A stretch of 64,000 nt of DNA from Agarivorans aestuarii (GTDB taxonomy: Bacteria > Pseudomonadota > Gammaproteobacteria > Enterobacterales > Celerinatantimonadaceae). This document shows, piece by piece, positions 40,227 through 50,429 of this stretch. Each line of letters opens with the position of its first letter. Within the stretch, counting starts at the first letter, position 1. Under the pieces are notes generated by a model, which worked only from the letters and a program-made list of their open reading frames with translations, was not told the DNA's origin and ran no database searches. The DNA is taken from contig NZ_AP023033.1 in assembly GCF_019670125.1 (NCBI RefSeq), positions 2,965,001 through 3,029,000 of the forward strand. Direction: 5' to 3'. Position numbers and translations under genes: made by a program.

Positions 40227-40499
40227 ATGGCCTTGCTAATCAGCAAAAAATGCATCAACTGTGATATGTGCGAACCAGAGTGCCCCAACCAGGCTATCTC
40301 TTACGACGGCATTATCACAGTAATTGACCCAGAGCGTTGCACCGAATGCAAAGGCCATTACGATCGCCCTACTTGCATAGATGTTTGCCCTATTGACTGC
40401 ATTGCCGTAGACCCAGCTTATAAAGAGAGCGAAGAGCAACTGTATGATAAGTTTGTTGCCTTGCATGGTGACATGCTAATTGCCAAAGGCTCTGCTTAG
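40227..40499 (+). CDS. yfhL: YfhL-type 2[4Fe-4S] ferredoxin
   Basis: The 90-residue protein has two cluster motifs, CINCDMCEPECP and CTECKGHYDRPTCIDVCP; the second has the long insertion typical of YfhL ferredoxins. It carries electrons in the cytosol. Coupling to the upstream trhP gene suggests it serves that enzyme, but this is inference from position. Confidence 0.95.
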   Translation: MALLISKKCINCDMCEPECPNQAISYDGIITVIDPERCTECKGHYDRPTCIDVCPIDCIAVDPAYKESEEQLYDKFVALHGDMLIAKGSA

Positions 40500-40527
40500 C
40501 GCTTTAAAGCTCGATGCTCAAACTAAC

Positions 40528-40552
40528 AAGCCGCAGCCACAAACTGCGGCTT
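40528..40552 (+). terminator. Terminator of the trhP-yfhL operon
   Basis: The stem AAGCCGCAG / CTGCGGCTT with a 7-base loop is followed by TTTGTTT. Confidence 0.88.
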
Positions 40553-40805
40553 TTGTTTATCAACTACACATGGCAGACAATAGACTCACTTCCACGTTTC
40601 TAACCCTTTACGTATTAAAAAGCTGAACTAACCCACCTATCTGCCCATGATTTTTCTATCTTTGGCTGGGTAAAAAACACTGTAATGATATACAGGAACC
40701 TGTGATTGCATACTTTCATGCTGATGTTTTTGTTATTTTTCGAGCTAGGTGGCTGATGTAGCGTAGGAAAGATGATAGCCTTGGTTTTATCAAATGTATG
40801 ATAAG

Positions 40806-40841
40806 AGGAAAAATTCCGTGTTTAAACAAGGAAATTTTCCT
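40806..40841. repeat. 12-bp near-perfect inverted repeat
   Basis: AGGAAAAATTCC and GGAAATTTTCCT differ by one base and flank a 12-base loop. It lies 46 bases before the small ORF at 40887, in a stretch (40553-40886) with no other gene. Confidence 0.45.
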
Positions 40842-40886
40842 ATTAATAAACTGTTATGTGTACGGCTACATGAGGACAATATGTAG

Positions 40887-41195
40887 ATGATATATCTTGA
40901 ACATGAAGGTACCCAAATCGCTAGTCTCGAGATATTCAGGTCTGAACAGCCGTGGCACTACTGCGAGTTTTCACCTTGCGGAATTTTTAGCGTACATGAG
41001 GAGTTCTTTAAAGAGCTCCAAGAAGAATATCGAAACAATAATGGTGAAAATTGGGAAGAACATTTTGGCAAGCTTGTGGTAAACAACTATAGACTGGTTT
41101 CTGGCAATAGGGTGTCTGTACGATTTACCCTTTTATTTGAAGAAGATTACGTGAGATTGCGAGCACATTTTGAAAAAAAACACATAATCGGGTAG
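40887..41195 (+). CDS. Hypothetical protein, probably cut at its 3' end by an intron scar
   Basis: The 102-residue frame is acidic and aromatic-rich, with no known motif. ATGAGGACAAT lies before its start. Its last codons and stop fall in the border of the group II intron remnant (domain VI begins near 41190), so the natural C-terminus has probably been lost. The upstream CTGTTATGTG is of the kind that ends integron attC sites, but I see no full attC. Confidence 0.5.
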   Translation: MIYLEHEGTQIASLEIFRSEQPWHYCEFSPCGIFSVHEEFFKELQEEYRNNNGENWEEHFGKLVVNNYRLVSGNRVSVRFTLLFEEDYVRLRAHFEKKHIIG

Positions 41196-41738
41196 CCGGA
41201 GGTATCTAGCCTCCAGCCCCCACAACACCCTGCATGCGGCTCCGCACAGGGCGTTTCACTTAGAATGGTGAAGCTTTATCCATCCATCTCGTAGCGCAAA
41301 TAGATCTTGGGATTTCAAGTAAGCATTCGATAATGCCTGCTGTATCCCCGGTGTTTTTGAGCTCCTCCATGGGCCTTTACTGGTGATACCACACGCCACT
41401 GCGGCTTGAACATGTACCCCTCGGCGCATCAGGTTCCTCACTTTGGTTCTAGGCTTACGCCATTGTCGCCAATAGGCCATTCGTACTCTGCGCCTTATCC
41501 AGTGATCTAGATCGACACACAGTTGATAGCAATTAGCGATACCAAAGTAGTTTATCCAGCCTCGGAGGTATTGACTCACTTTAGCGAGTTGATAAGTCAT
41601 CGAGACGCCCCAGTTCCGGTTGGTAAGGCGCTTTAGCTGTTGTTTAAAACGGAGTAGCGTTTTTGCGTGAATTTGTAGCCGTCCCGCTTTGAAGGTAAAT
41701 CCTAAGAACTTACTCTTCGCCGTTTTAACTACAGGCAC
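41190..41738 (-). mobile_element. 3' remnant of a group II intron
   Basis: The minus strand carries the end of a maturase reading frame. After it come a domain V-like hairpin (41225-41252, CCCTGTGCGG paired with CCGCATGCAGGG) and a domain VI-like stem (41190-41220, GGCTGGAGG with CCTCCGGCT). The 5' part of the intron and most of the maturase are absent, so it cannot splice or move. Confidence 0.85.
41256..41738 (-). pseudogene. Group II intron reverse transcriptase/maturase, C-terminal fragment
   Basis: About 150 residues of the maturase X domain and C-terminal region are recognisable: FLGFTFKAGRLQIHAKTLLR, RLTNRNWGVSMTYQLAKVSQ, YLRGWINYFGIANCYQL, IRRRVRMAYWRQWRKPR, SNAYLKSQDLFALRDGWIKL. The catalytic reverse-transcriptase palm is missing. 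The break at about 41740 joins directly to an unrelated acetyltransferase fragment on the other strand. Confidence 0.9.
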
Positions 41739-41740
41739 GG

Positions 41741-41913
41741 CTCTTTTACGAGAAGCATTAGCTCGAGTTGGTAGACCATGCAGACTATATACTTTTCAGG
41801 AAAATCGAGCAGCGAGACAATTTTATGAAAAGCAAGGGTTTGGAGCGATTGAATTTAGAGATGGCTCGGCGAACGAAGAGAGCGTTCCCGATGTTTTATA
41901 TGAACTTGTTTAG
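41741..41913 (+). pseudogene. GNAT acetyltransferase, C-terminal fragment
   Basis: The frame ending at 41913 reads RLYTFQENRAARQFYEKQGF and then a tail ending VPDVLYELV, the standard C-terminal motif B of a GNAT protein of about 150 residues. The N-terminal two thirds are gone, replaced by the intron remnant. No ribosome site or start belongs to it. Confidence 0.8.
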
Positions 41914-41932
41914 GACGGTACACATCAAATAA

Positions 41933-41956
41933 AAAGGGCTCCACAAGGAGCCCTTT
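41933..41956. terminator. Terminator of katG
   Basis: A 10-bp stem AAAGGGCTCC / GGAGCCCTTT with an ACAA loop is followed on the minus strand by a T run. Confidence 0.9.
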
Positions 41957-41975
41957 GGTTAGTTATCGATTGAGC

Positions 41976-44691
<2,716 letters not shown>

Positions 44692-46308
44692 TTAAACCTT
44701 ATAACTATTAACCATGCTTCTTAATTGGGTAGCTAATGCCACTACTCGGTCGGCTATCACGCTATCTTCTCCAGCGTCTTTGGCGGTCAACTCAGCGATA
44801 TCTTGAATATTAGTCACATGCACATTTACTTCACTAACCGCTTGATTTTGTTGATCTGCAGACAGTGCCATTTGCGAGTTTAGTTCCGCTATTTCTGCAC
44901 TATGGCTGGCAATATTATCTAAGGTATCGCACAACTCGTTAATGTGAACTTCTGAATCATGCGCTGAACGATTAGCTTCGCTCATCACATCAACCACTCT
45001 ATTTTTTTGAACATTCAACTGTTCATTAATCGCTTTAATTTCGTCGGTAGACTGACGGGTTCGACTTGCTAACGAACGCACTTCGTCCGCTACCACTGCA
45101 AATCCCCTGCCTTGCTCCCCGGCTCGCGCTGCTTCAATGGCTGCATTTAACGCCAACAAATTGGTTTGTTCGGCAATAGCCGAAATAGTATCAACCATCA
45201 GGTTTACTTTTTCGCTTCGCTCACCCAGCTCTACCAAACTTTGGTTAGCCTGATTAACAATACCAACCAAGGCTTGCATGTGGGTCATAATTTGTTGGGC
45301 TTTATTAGCACCAGATTCGACTTCCAAGTTGGCTCCTTGGGTTCGCTCTGTGGTGTAATTAGCATTTTGCTTAACCTCATTAGAGGAGGCTTCAATCTCC
45401 AATAAAGTTGCAGCGACCGAATCGGTCCCTGATTTAAGATTAACCACCGACTTTTCGGTTGACTCAGCAACACTTTTTACTCGCTCTGCCGCATGATGCA
45501 ACTCTTCACTGCTACTAGATATTTGCACCAGATTATTTTTAAATGATGTGATTAAACTTTGAATAGAGGCATACACGCCACCAATTTCATCATGCTTTTG
45601 GTCTGAGAAATCGACACTTAAATCTGAGTGAGTAGCAGCCTCTAGCAGGCGACTTCGCAACAGGTTTAAACGTTTTGCCACTGCGCCACGGAATATAAGC
45701 CCAAGCATTAACATGCCAACGAAAAACACAACAGCTAACAATCCAGCCTGTTTAAACAACGCACTATTAATCGCTTGTTGCGCATTAGCTAAGGAAAACT
45801 CCACTTGAATAACCGCAGCAACCTCTCCTTCTTTGCTGGTAACGTGACAAGATAAACAATCTATTCCGCCGTGGTCAGTACTCATAAATACTGGTTGTAG
45901 TGCTCTTATAATTGGCTGGTCGTTAACACTCGTCGCTATTGAAAAGCGCTCACCATTAAAGGCCTGCTGCTGTATATCAGTTAAAGTCGGCAATGGCTCA
46001 TTGGGATGAAACATGCTTTGAATAGCTGGTGCGGGGATTAAGCGGATATCAATGATATTATCTTGGCTTAACATCTTCTTATGAAGCAGTTGCTTATTTG
46101 CCATTGCGCCCGATAACATTAGGGTATTTAAGGCTTCGAAATAACTATCGCTTAAGGATGTAATCTGTTGATTAGCCATATTTCGAACCAATGCCTGTTC
46201 GTGGCGGTAAGTGAAACTAAGGGTAATAATCAACAGTGATATGCCAACAATAACCATAGTGATATATAGTTTTGTAGCAATCGACCAACGATGAAAAATC
46301 GCCTGCAT
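44692..46308 (-). CDS. Methyl-accepting chemotaxis protein with c-type heme motif in the periplasmic domain
   Basis: The 538-residue chemoreceptor has a first membrane helix (about 13-33), a periplasmic domain (34-187), a second helix (188-206), HAMP and the signalling tip [41 protein letters not shown]. The periplasmic domain contains CLSCH (Cys151, Cys154, His155), a CXXCH site for covalent heme c. Heme-c chemoreceptors are known from Geobacter and relatives; they may sense redox state or gases. The start at 46308 is set by GGAG 7 bases before it. Confidence 0.92.
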   Translation of the reverse strand: MQAIFHRWSIATKLYITMVIVGISLLIITLSFTYRHEQALVRNMANQQITSLSDSYFEALNTLMLSGAMANKQLLHKKMLSQDNIIDIRLIPAPAIQSMFHPNEPLPTLTDIQQQAFNGERFSIATSVNDQPIIRALQPVFMSTDHGGIDCLSCHVTSKEGEVAAVIQVEFSLANAQQAINSALFKQAGLLAVVFFVGMLMLGLIFRGAVAKRLNLLRSRLLEAATHSDLSVDFSDQKHDEIGGVYASIQSLITSFKNNLVQISSSSEELHHAAERVKSVAESTEKSVVNLKSGTDSVAATLLEIEASSNEVKQNANYTTERTQGANLEVESGANKAQQIMTHMQALVGIVNQANQSLVELGERSEKVNLMVDTISAIAEQTNLLALNAAIEAARAGEQGRGFAVVADEVRSLASRTRQSTDEIKAINEQLNVQKNRVVDVMSEANRSAHDSEVHINELCDTLDNIASHSAEIAELNSQMALSADQQNQAVSEVNVHVTNIQDIAELTAKDAGEDSVIADRVVALATQLRSMVNSYKV

Positions 46309-46577
46309 AGATATCTCCATATCGCAGATGTGAATCCATTCAAAACCTCTATTTAACAATAGTTTAAAAATGTCGAAAATAAACTGACAATATTAATTAA
46401 ATAATACCGGCGAGGCTCTCTCGTTGATTAGAATTCTACAAGGAGTTTGTCTAAGTCATCGACTGACTCATTCTAATGGACTGCTCTTGGTCTTTCCAAA
46501 GCAATAGACGAAGGACTAGAACTGCATAGTTTCAAGTCAAAGGTGATTATCAGCACCGCTAAAAGCTGTGGTTAACT

Positions 46578-47255
46578 TCAAGTAAACAGCGGCACAATAA
46601 GCGGACAAAGCATTGCACTAAAAGTGGCACTGAGCACTAAAGCTAAGGCGCCATAAGCACCTTGCTGATGCCCCTCTTCAGCAATGCGAGCAGTCCCCAA
46701 AGCGTGACAGGCCGTACCCATGGCAATACCTTGTGCTTTGCTTGAATGCACACCACATAATTTAAGTACCGGTATCCCAACCACCGCACCCACTAAGCCA
46801 GTTATCAGTACAGCAATAGCTGTTAATGCAGGCTCCCCAGCCACTTGTTCACTAATTAGCACCGCAATAGGCGTAGTGACTGATTTAGGCGCTAAAGACG
46901 CCGCGATTTCAGGCGATGCCCCAACCACCAGCGCCAAGCCAACTGTAGTAGCAATAGCCACAACAGCCGCAACAACAATAGTAATAGCAATACGTGGTAG
47001 TTCTGCTTTTATATCGTATAACTGCTTATATAAAGGAACCCCTAAGGCAACCACTGCGGGCTCTAGTAGCTTACTTAGCCACCCACTATATTGATTGTAA
47101 TCGTCAAAAGAGATGTCTAATGCCAACAAACTAACCACCAATATGCTCAGGGTAATTAGAACGGGATTAAGCCAGGTAACCGAAAAACGTTGTTGCAGAT
47201 GTTTTGCAGCAATGAACAATCCAATGGTTAGCGGCAGGTAAAGAAAATTCACCAT
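46578..47255 (-). CDS. lrgB: LrgB/CidB-family membrane protein
   Basis: The 225-residue protein has many membrane helices and the family stretch LAPKSVTTPIAVLISEQVAG, then ITGLVGAVVGIPVLKLCGV and GTACHALGTARIAEEG. LrgB works with LrgA; the pair is linked to murein hydrolase control in Gram-positives and to pyruvate transport in Bacillus. Its start codon overlaps the lrgA stop. Confidence 0.93.
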   Translation of the reverse strand: MVNFLYLPLTIGLFIAAKHLQQRFSVTWLNPVLITLSILVVSLLALDISFDDYNQYSGWLSKLLEPAVVALGVPLYKQLYDIKAELPRIAITIVVAAVVAIATTVGLALVVGASPEIAASLAPKSVTTPIAVLISEQVAGEPALTAIAVLITGLVGAVVGIPVLKLCGVHSSKAQGIAMGTACHALGTARIAEEGHQQGAYGALALVLSATFSAMLCPLIVPLFT

Positions 47256-47671
47256 TATTTTGCCTCCCCGTCTACGGATTGTGGCTGAGTAGCCTTAAGC
47301 TCATGCTTGTGCTCCCAGTGTTGGTAAGCTTTGCCAACCACTACCAGTAAAATCAGAGTCGCCAATGCACAAGTAAGCAACATTGCAGGCAAAGCCTGTA
47401 ATAAAGTTTCAATATGCTCTACTAAGCCAATACTAATAGGTACAAACAAAAGTGACATCCAGCGGACAAATTGATTAGCAGTTCGCTCTACCCAAGCCAG
47501 TTTAATCCAGCGAAACTGTAAGGCTATAGTTAACAGAAGCATACCCACAATACTTGCAGGGAGAAGGTTTCCGCTAATTTCACTTAACCAACGACCAGCC
47601 CACAACGCAGCGTAAATCACCGCTAATCCAGAGGCCATTTCTAGAACAACTGATTTCTGAAACTTTCTCAT
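47255..47671 (-). CDS. lrgA: LrgA/CidA-family membrane protein
   Basis: The 138-residue holin-like protein has four membrane helices with the family ISGNLLPASIVGMLLLTIAL and MSLLFVPISIGLVEHI segments. It has a basic, hydrophilic tail after the last helix. It is the first gene of the lrgAB operon, divergent from ldhA across a 92-base gap. Confidence 0.92.
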   Translation of the reverse strand: MRKFQKSVVLEMASGLAVIYAALWAGRWLSEISGNLLPASIVGMLLLTIALQFRWIKLAWVERTANQFVRWMSLLFVPISIGLVEHIETLLQALPAMLLTCALATLILLVVVGKAYQHWEHKHELKATQPQSVDGEAK

Positions 47672-47763
47672 AACTCTTGTCGACTTTTGTTATTCAATGA
47701 CGCTATTATGTAATAAAATTACAAAACAAGCTATCGTTAGCTAACATTGTTTTAGGAGACGCT

Positions 47764-48774
47764 ATGAAGATTAGTTTTTTCAGCGCTAAGCGCTACGACC
47801 GCGAACATTTTGATGCCCAAAATACATCTTCAGCTTTTAGCATCGAGTATTTCGATACTGCCCTCTCGGCAAAAACTGCCCGCTTAGCCCATGGCGCTGA
47901 TGCGGTATGTGCCTTTGTAAATGACGACTTGTCTGCCGCAACTTTGGAAGCCTTAGTCGAACACGGAATCCAACTTATACTGTTGCGCTGTGCGGGCTTT
48001 AACAATGTTGATCTCGCCAAAGCAGAGCAACTAGGCATTACTGTTTCACGCGTACCGGCTTACTCGCCGGAAGCAGTGGCCGAACATGCCATCGCGTTGA
48101 TGATGACCTTAAACCGTCGTATTCACAAAGCCTACCAACGCACCCGCGATGCCAACTTCTCATTAGAAGGTTTAACTGGCATGAACATTTTCGGTAAAAC
48201 CGCTGGAGTAATAGGCACCGGGAAAATCGGCTTAGCCACCGCGCGCATACTCAAGGGCTTTGGTTGCCGAGTCATTGCTTTTGACCCTTACCCAAATGAC
48301 GCAGCTAAAGAGCTAGGCATAGAGTACGTAAGCATGGCAGAGCTACTGGCGCAATCAAACATTATTACCTTGCACTGCCCGCTTACCCCTGAGAATACTT
48401 ACTTAATTGGTAAATCGGCCTTTAGTCAGATGAAAAAAGGCACTTTGCTAATCAACACGAGTCGCGGCAAACTGGTAGATTCTACGGCCTGTATTGAAGC
48501 ACTAAAAGACGGGACATTAGGCGGCTTAGCTTTGGATGTGTATGAACATGAAAAAGAATTGTTCTTTGAAGATTTATCCGCCGAAGTTATTTTGGATGAC
48601 GTGTTCCGCCGCTTGTCAGCTTGTCACAATGTTATCTTTACGGGTCATCAGGCCTTTTTAACCCAAGAAGCCTTGCAGAGCATTGCTGATACCACCTTGC
48701 TAAACGCTAATGCATTTAGCCAAGGGCAACGTAACGGCAATGAAGTAACCGCCGAAGTGGTAGACAACAGCTAA
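47764..48774 (+). CDS. ldhA: D-lactate dehydrogenase, fermentative
   Basis: The 336-residue protein matches LdhA: LRCAGFNNVDLAKAEQLGI, VPAYSPEAVAEHAIALMMTL, the NAD loop GVIGTGKIGLATARIL, catalytic Arg in NTSRGKLVDS, Glu in YEHEKELFFED and His in TGHQAFLTQEAL. It reduces pyruvate to D-lactate. AGGAGACGCT precedes the ATG. Confidence 0.95.
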   Translation: MKISFFSAKRYDREHFDAQNTSSAFSIEYFDTALSAKTARLAHGADAVCAFVNDDLSAATLEALVEHGIQLILLRCAGFNNVDLAKAEQLGITVSRVPAYSPEAVAEHAIALMMTLNRRIHKAYQRTRDANFSLEGLTGMNIFGKTAGVIGTGKIGLATARILKGFGCRVIAFDPYPNDAAKELGIEYVSMAELLAQSNIITLHCPLTPENTYLIGKSAFSQMKKGTLLINTSRGKLVDSTACIEALKDGTLGGLALDVYEHEKELFFEDLSAEVILDDVFRRLSACHNVIFTGHQAFLTQEALQSIADTTLLNANAFSQGQRNGNEVTAEVVDNS

Positions 48775-48813
48775 TCTAGATTTTGGTGAAATACCCAAAA
48801 AAAACCATAAACT

Positions 48814-48839
48814 AAAGGCAGCATAAAGATGCTGCCTTT
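48814..48839 (+). terminator. Terminator of ldhA
   Basis: An 11-bp stem AAAGGCAGCAT / ATGCTGCCTTT with an AAAG loop and a short T run. Confidence 0.9.
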
Positions 48840-48874
48840 TTAGACTTAGATTGCACATCGGCTATAAGTTGGTT

Positions 48875-49036
48875 ATGTGGACCATTGGTCCCAATGTAGA
48901 CGGTTTGTTTGGCTTCGCCGCGCTTTGGCAAGTATGGTTATTAACCGCGGTATTAGCTGTTGTGTTGTACCTGCCTACACGCGCGTTCTCCCGCTATAAG
49001 CACACTAGCAAAAAAGCTTGGATAAAGTACTTTTAA
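48875..49036 (+). CDS. 53-residue membrane protein or gene remnant
   Basis: The frame has one long hydrophobic helix (VWLLTAVLAVVLYLPTRAF) and a basic tail ending KKAWIKYF. The layout looks like the last helix and tail of a DUF1624-type or other multi-helix membrane acyltransferase, so it may be a leftover. It sits between two terminators. No strong ribosome site is seen at the ATG; a TTG 24 bases upstream is also in frame. Confidence 0.4.
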   Translation: MWTIGPNVDGLFGFAALWQVWLLTAVLAVVLYLPTRAFSRYKHTSKKAWIKYF

Positions 49037-49058
49037 CTCTTCTGCTCCCATAAACAAT

Positions 49059-49081
49059 AAAGCCGACTTTTAGTCGGCTTT
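49059..49081. terminator. Bidirectional terminator
   Basis: A 10-bp stem AAAGCCGACT / AGTCGGCTTT with a TTT loop lies between converging frames. Confidence 0.85.
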
Positions 49082-49105
49082 ATCCCCAATGCAGCTCCTT
49101 TTTGA

Positions 49106-49489
49106 TTAAAACATACTATTGCCATTAGCACTGCCTTCTGGCACTTCTTGTATGCTGTCCCAATGCTCTACAATTTTGCCATTCTCATCAAAGCGGAAAA
49201 AATCCATGGTGACATATTGGTCATTTCCCGGCCAAATTTGGTGAGTATGTAATGCCACCATGTCACCTTCGGCAATACAGCGTAAGAACTTAATTTGTTT
49301 GTTGGGATAGTCGCGCTGCATTTCATCGAAGTAGTCTATAAAACCTTGCAAGCCATTTTTAACTAAAGGGTTATGCTGAATGTATTCATCTCCGACATAC
49401 ATTTTTACCGCCTTAGCTGGCTCACCCAAATAAGCCATTTGATAAAATGCCACGGCGTTAGCTTTATTCTGCTTTAACTGGCTGCCCAT
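49106..49489 (-). CDS. SnoaL-like (NTF2-fold) protein, cytosolic
   Basis: The 127-residue protein is one SnoaL-like domain: DEYIQHNPLVKNGLQGFIDYF, GDMVALHTHQIW and DENGKIVEHWDSIQEVPE. It shares HWDSIQ and a final Asn-rich tail with the exported paralog at 34747, but has no signal peptide. The start at 49489 follows GGGAGAAGAT. The reaction is unknown. Confidence 0.85.
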   Translation of the reverse strand: MGSQLKQNKANAVAFYQMAYLGEPAKAVKMYVGDEYIQHNPLVKNGLQGFIDYFDEMQRDYPNKQIKFLRCIAEGDMVALHTHQIWPGNDQYVTMDFFRFDENGKIVEHWDSIQEVPEGSANGNSMF

Positions 49490-49546
49490 ATCTTCTCCCA
49501 AGCAATCAAGTGATGTTATCTCAATAGTAGAACAAACTAGCCAGCA

Positions 49547-49912
49547 CTAGCTTAACGCTTGGCTTGGATAAGACACTTCTAACACCAAACATTCTTGCTC
49601 ACACGTAAATGGGCCATGAACCTCGCCCGGTGGTCGACTAGCGTAGTGCCCTGCTTCTAACCACAGGTCAAACGCCGCGTCATACAAACGGCCAGAGATA
49701 ATGTAGATTTCTTCGGGATAAGTATGTGATTTAGCGCCAAAGGCTTTGGTATTTGCTCCAGCTTTAAAGCGAGTAAGGCGTGTATAGTCACCGGTGCTGT
49801 CATCTATGGCTAGGGTAAGCTGATGTAACTGCCCATCACTGCCCTCTATCTGTTCCCATTGGTTAGCATTGTTTGTAGCTAATACATTCCAGTATTGCGC
49901 GGTGGTTTTCAT
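49547..49912 (-). CDS. Cupin-domain protein (ChrR-like)
   Basis: The 121-residue single cupin has motif 1 with SHTYPEEIYIISGRLYD and motif 2 with HYASRPPGEVHGPF, which keep the Glu and His metal ligands. It resembles the cupin half of anti-sigma ChrR proteins and related small cupins. The function is unknown. The start at 49912 has AAGGA well placed. It may be cotranscribed with the SnoaL gene 57 bases downstream. Confidence 0.8.
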   Translation of the reverse strand: MKTTAQYWNVLATNNANQWEQIEGSDGQLHQLTLAIDDSTGDYTRLTRFKAGANTKAFGAKSHTYPEEIYIISGRLYDAAFDLWLEAGHYASRPPGEVHGPFTCEQECLVLEVSYPSQALS

Positions 49913-49935
49913 TAGCATCCTTAACATTTAAGTAC

Positions 49936-50046
49936 TTAATGAACATAAGCTAAAAGATAGCGAGCTAATGCAATTTCGCAATCAACATTTAATGAACATA
50001 AACTAAAAGATAGCGAGCTAATACAATTTCGCAATCAACATTTAGT
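49936..50046. repeat. Two tandem copies of a 53-bp unit
   Basis: Two near-identical 53-bp units start TTAATGAACATAA (first at 49936, second at 49989) and differ at a few positions. The start of a third (TTTAGTGAA) follows. No ORF is inside. Confidence 0.85.
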
Positions 50047-50100
50047 GAATAACAGCCACCAAAACCAAATATTTAATTGAGGGTATATCAAGGGTGTAGC

Positions 50101-50366
50101 TAGGGTCTGTTGATCTTTGCTGATGGTTTTTGCAGCAATTTATTAGCCATTTAGGCAAGGCAGTGAGTGAGCAGTTAAGTGGGCTTAATAATCACTCGCT
50201 AACGCTGAGTAAATGGCTAAGAAATGCTGCCCGAAGGGTTCGGGTAAGCGAACTTTACTCTTTGTTAAGCACTTCTTGCTTAGCCCACTAGGCTTCTAAG
50301 TGCTCGCCGCGATTAAAGCCCGCTTATCTCGAACAAAATTTCAACACCAAAGATCAACAGACCCTA
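50101..50366. mobile_element. MITE-like element with perfect 19-bp terminal inverted repeats
   Basis: The ends are exact inverted copies: TAGGGTCTGTTGATCTTTG (50101-50119) and its complement (50348-50366). TA at each outer edge could be a TA target duplication, as for IS630/Tc1-type transposons. The 228-bp interior has no ORF but holds nested palindromes, such as TTAGCCATTTA (50143) with TAAATGGCTAA (50210), so its RNA would fold strongly. It needs a transposase elsewhere. Confidence 0.78.
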
Positions 50367-50392
50367 ACAACTAATCCTAAGATACAGTCAAT

Positions 50393-50418
50393 AAAAAAGC
50401 CTCTTTAAGAGGCTTTTT
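50393..50418 (-). terminator. Terminator of the nucleotidase gene
   Basis: The stem AAGCCTC / GAGGCTT with a TTTAA loop is followed by a T run on either strand. Confidence 0.88.
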
Positions 50419-50429
50419 ATATCGTGCAA

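Noticed and set aside
49936-50046. CRISPR array
   Set aside because: The units are direct tandem copies with no spacers.
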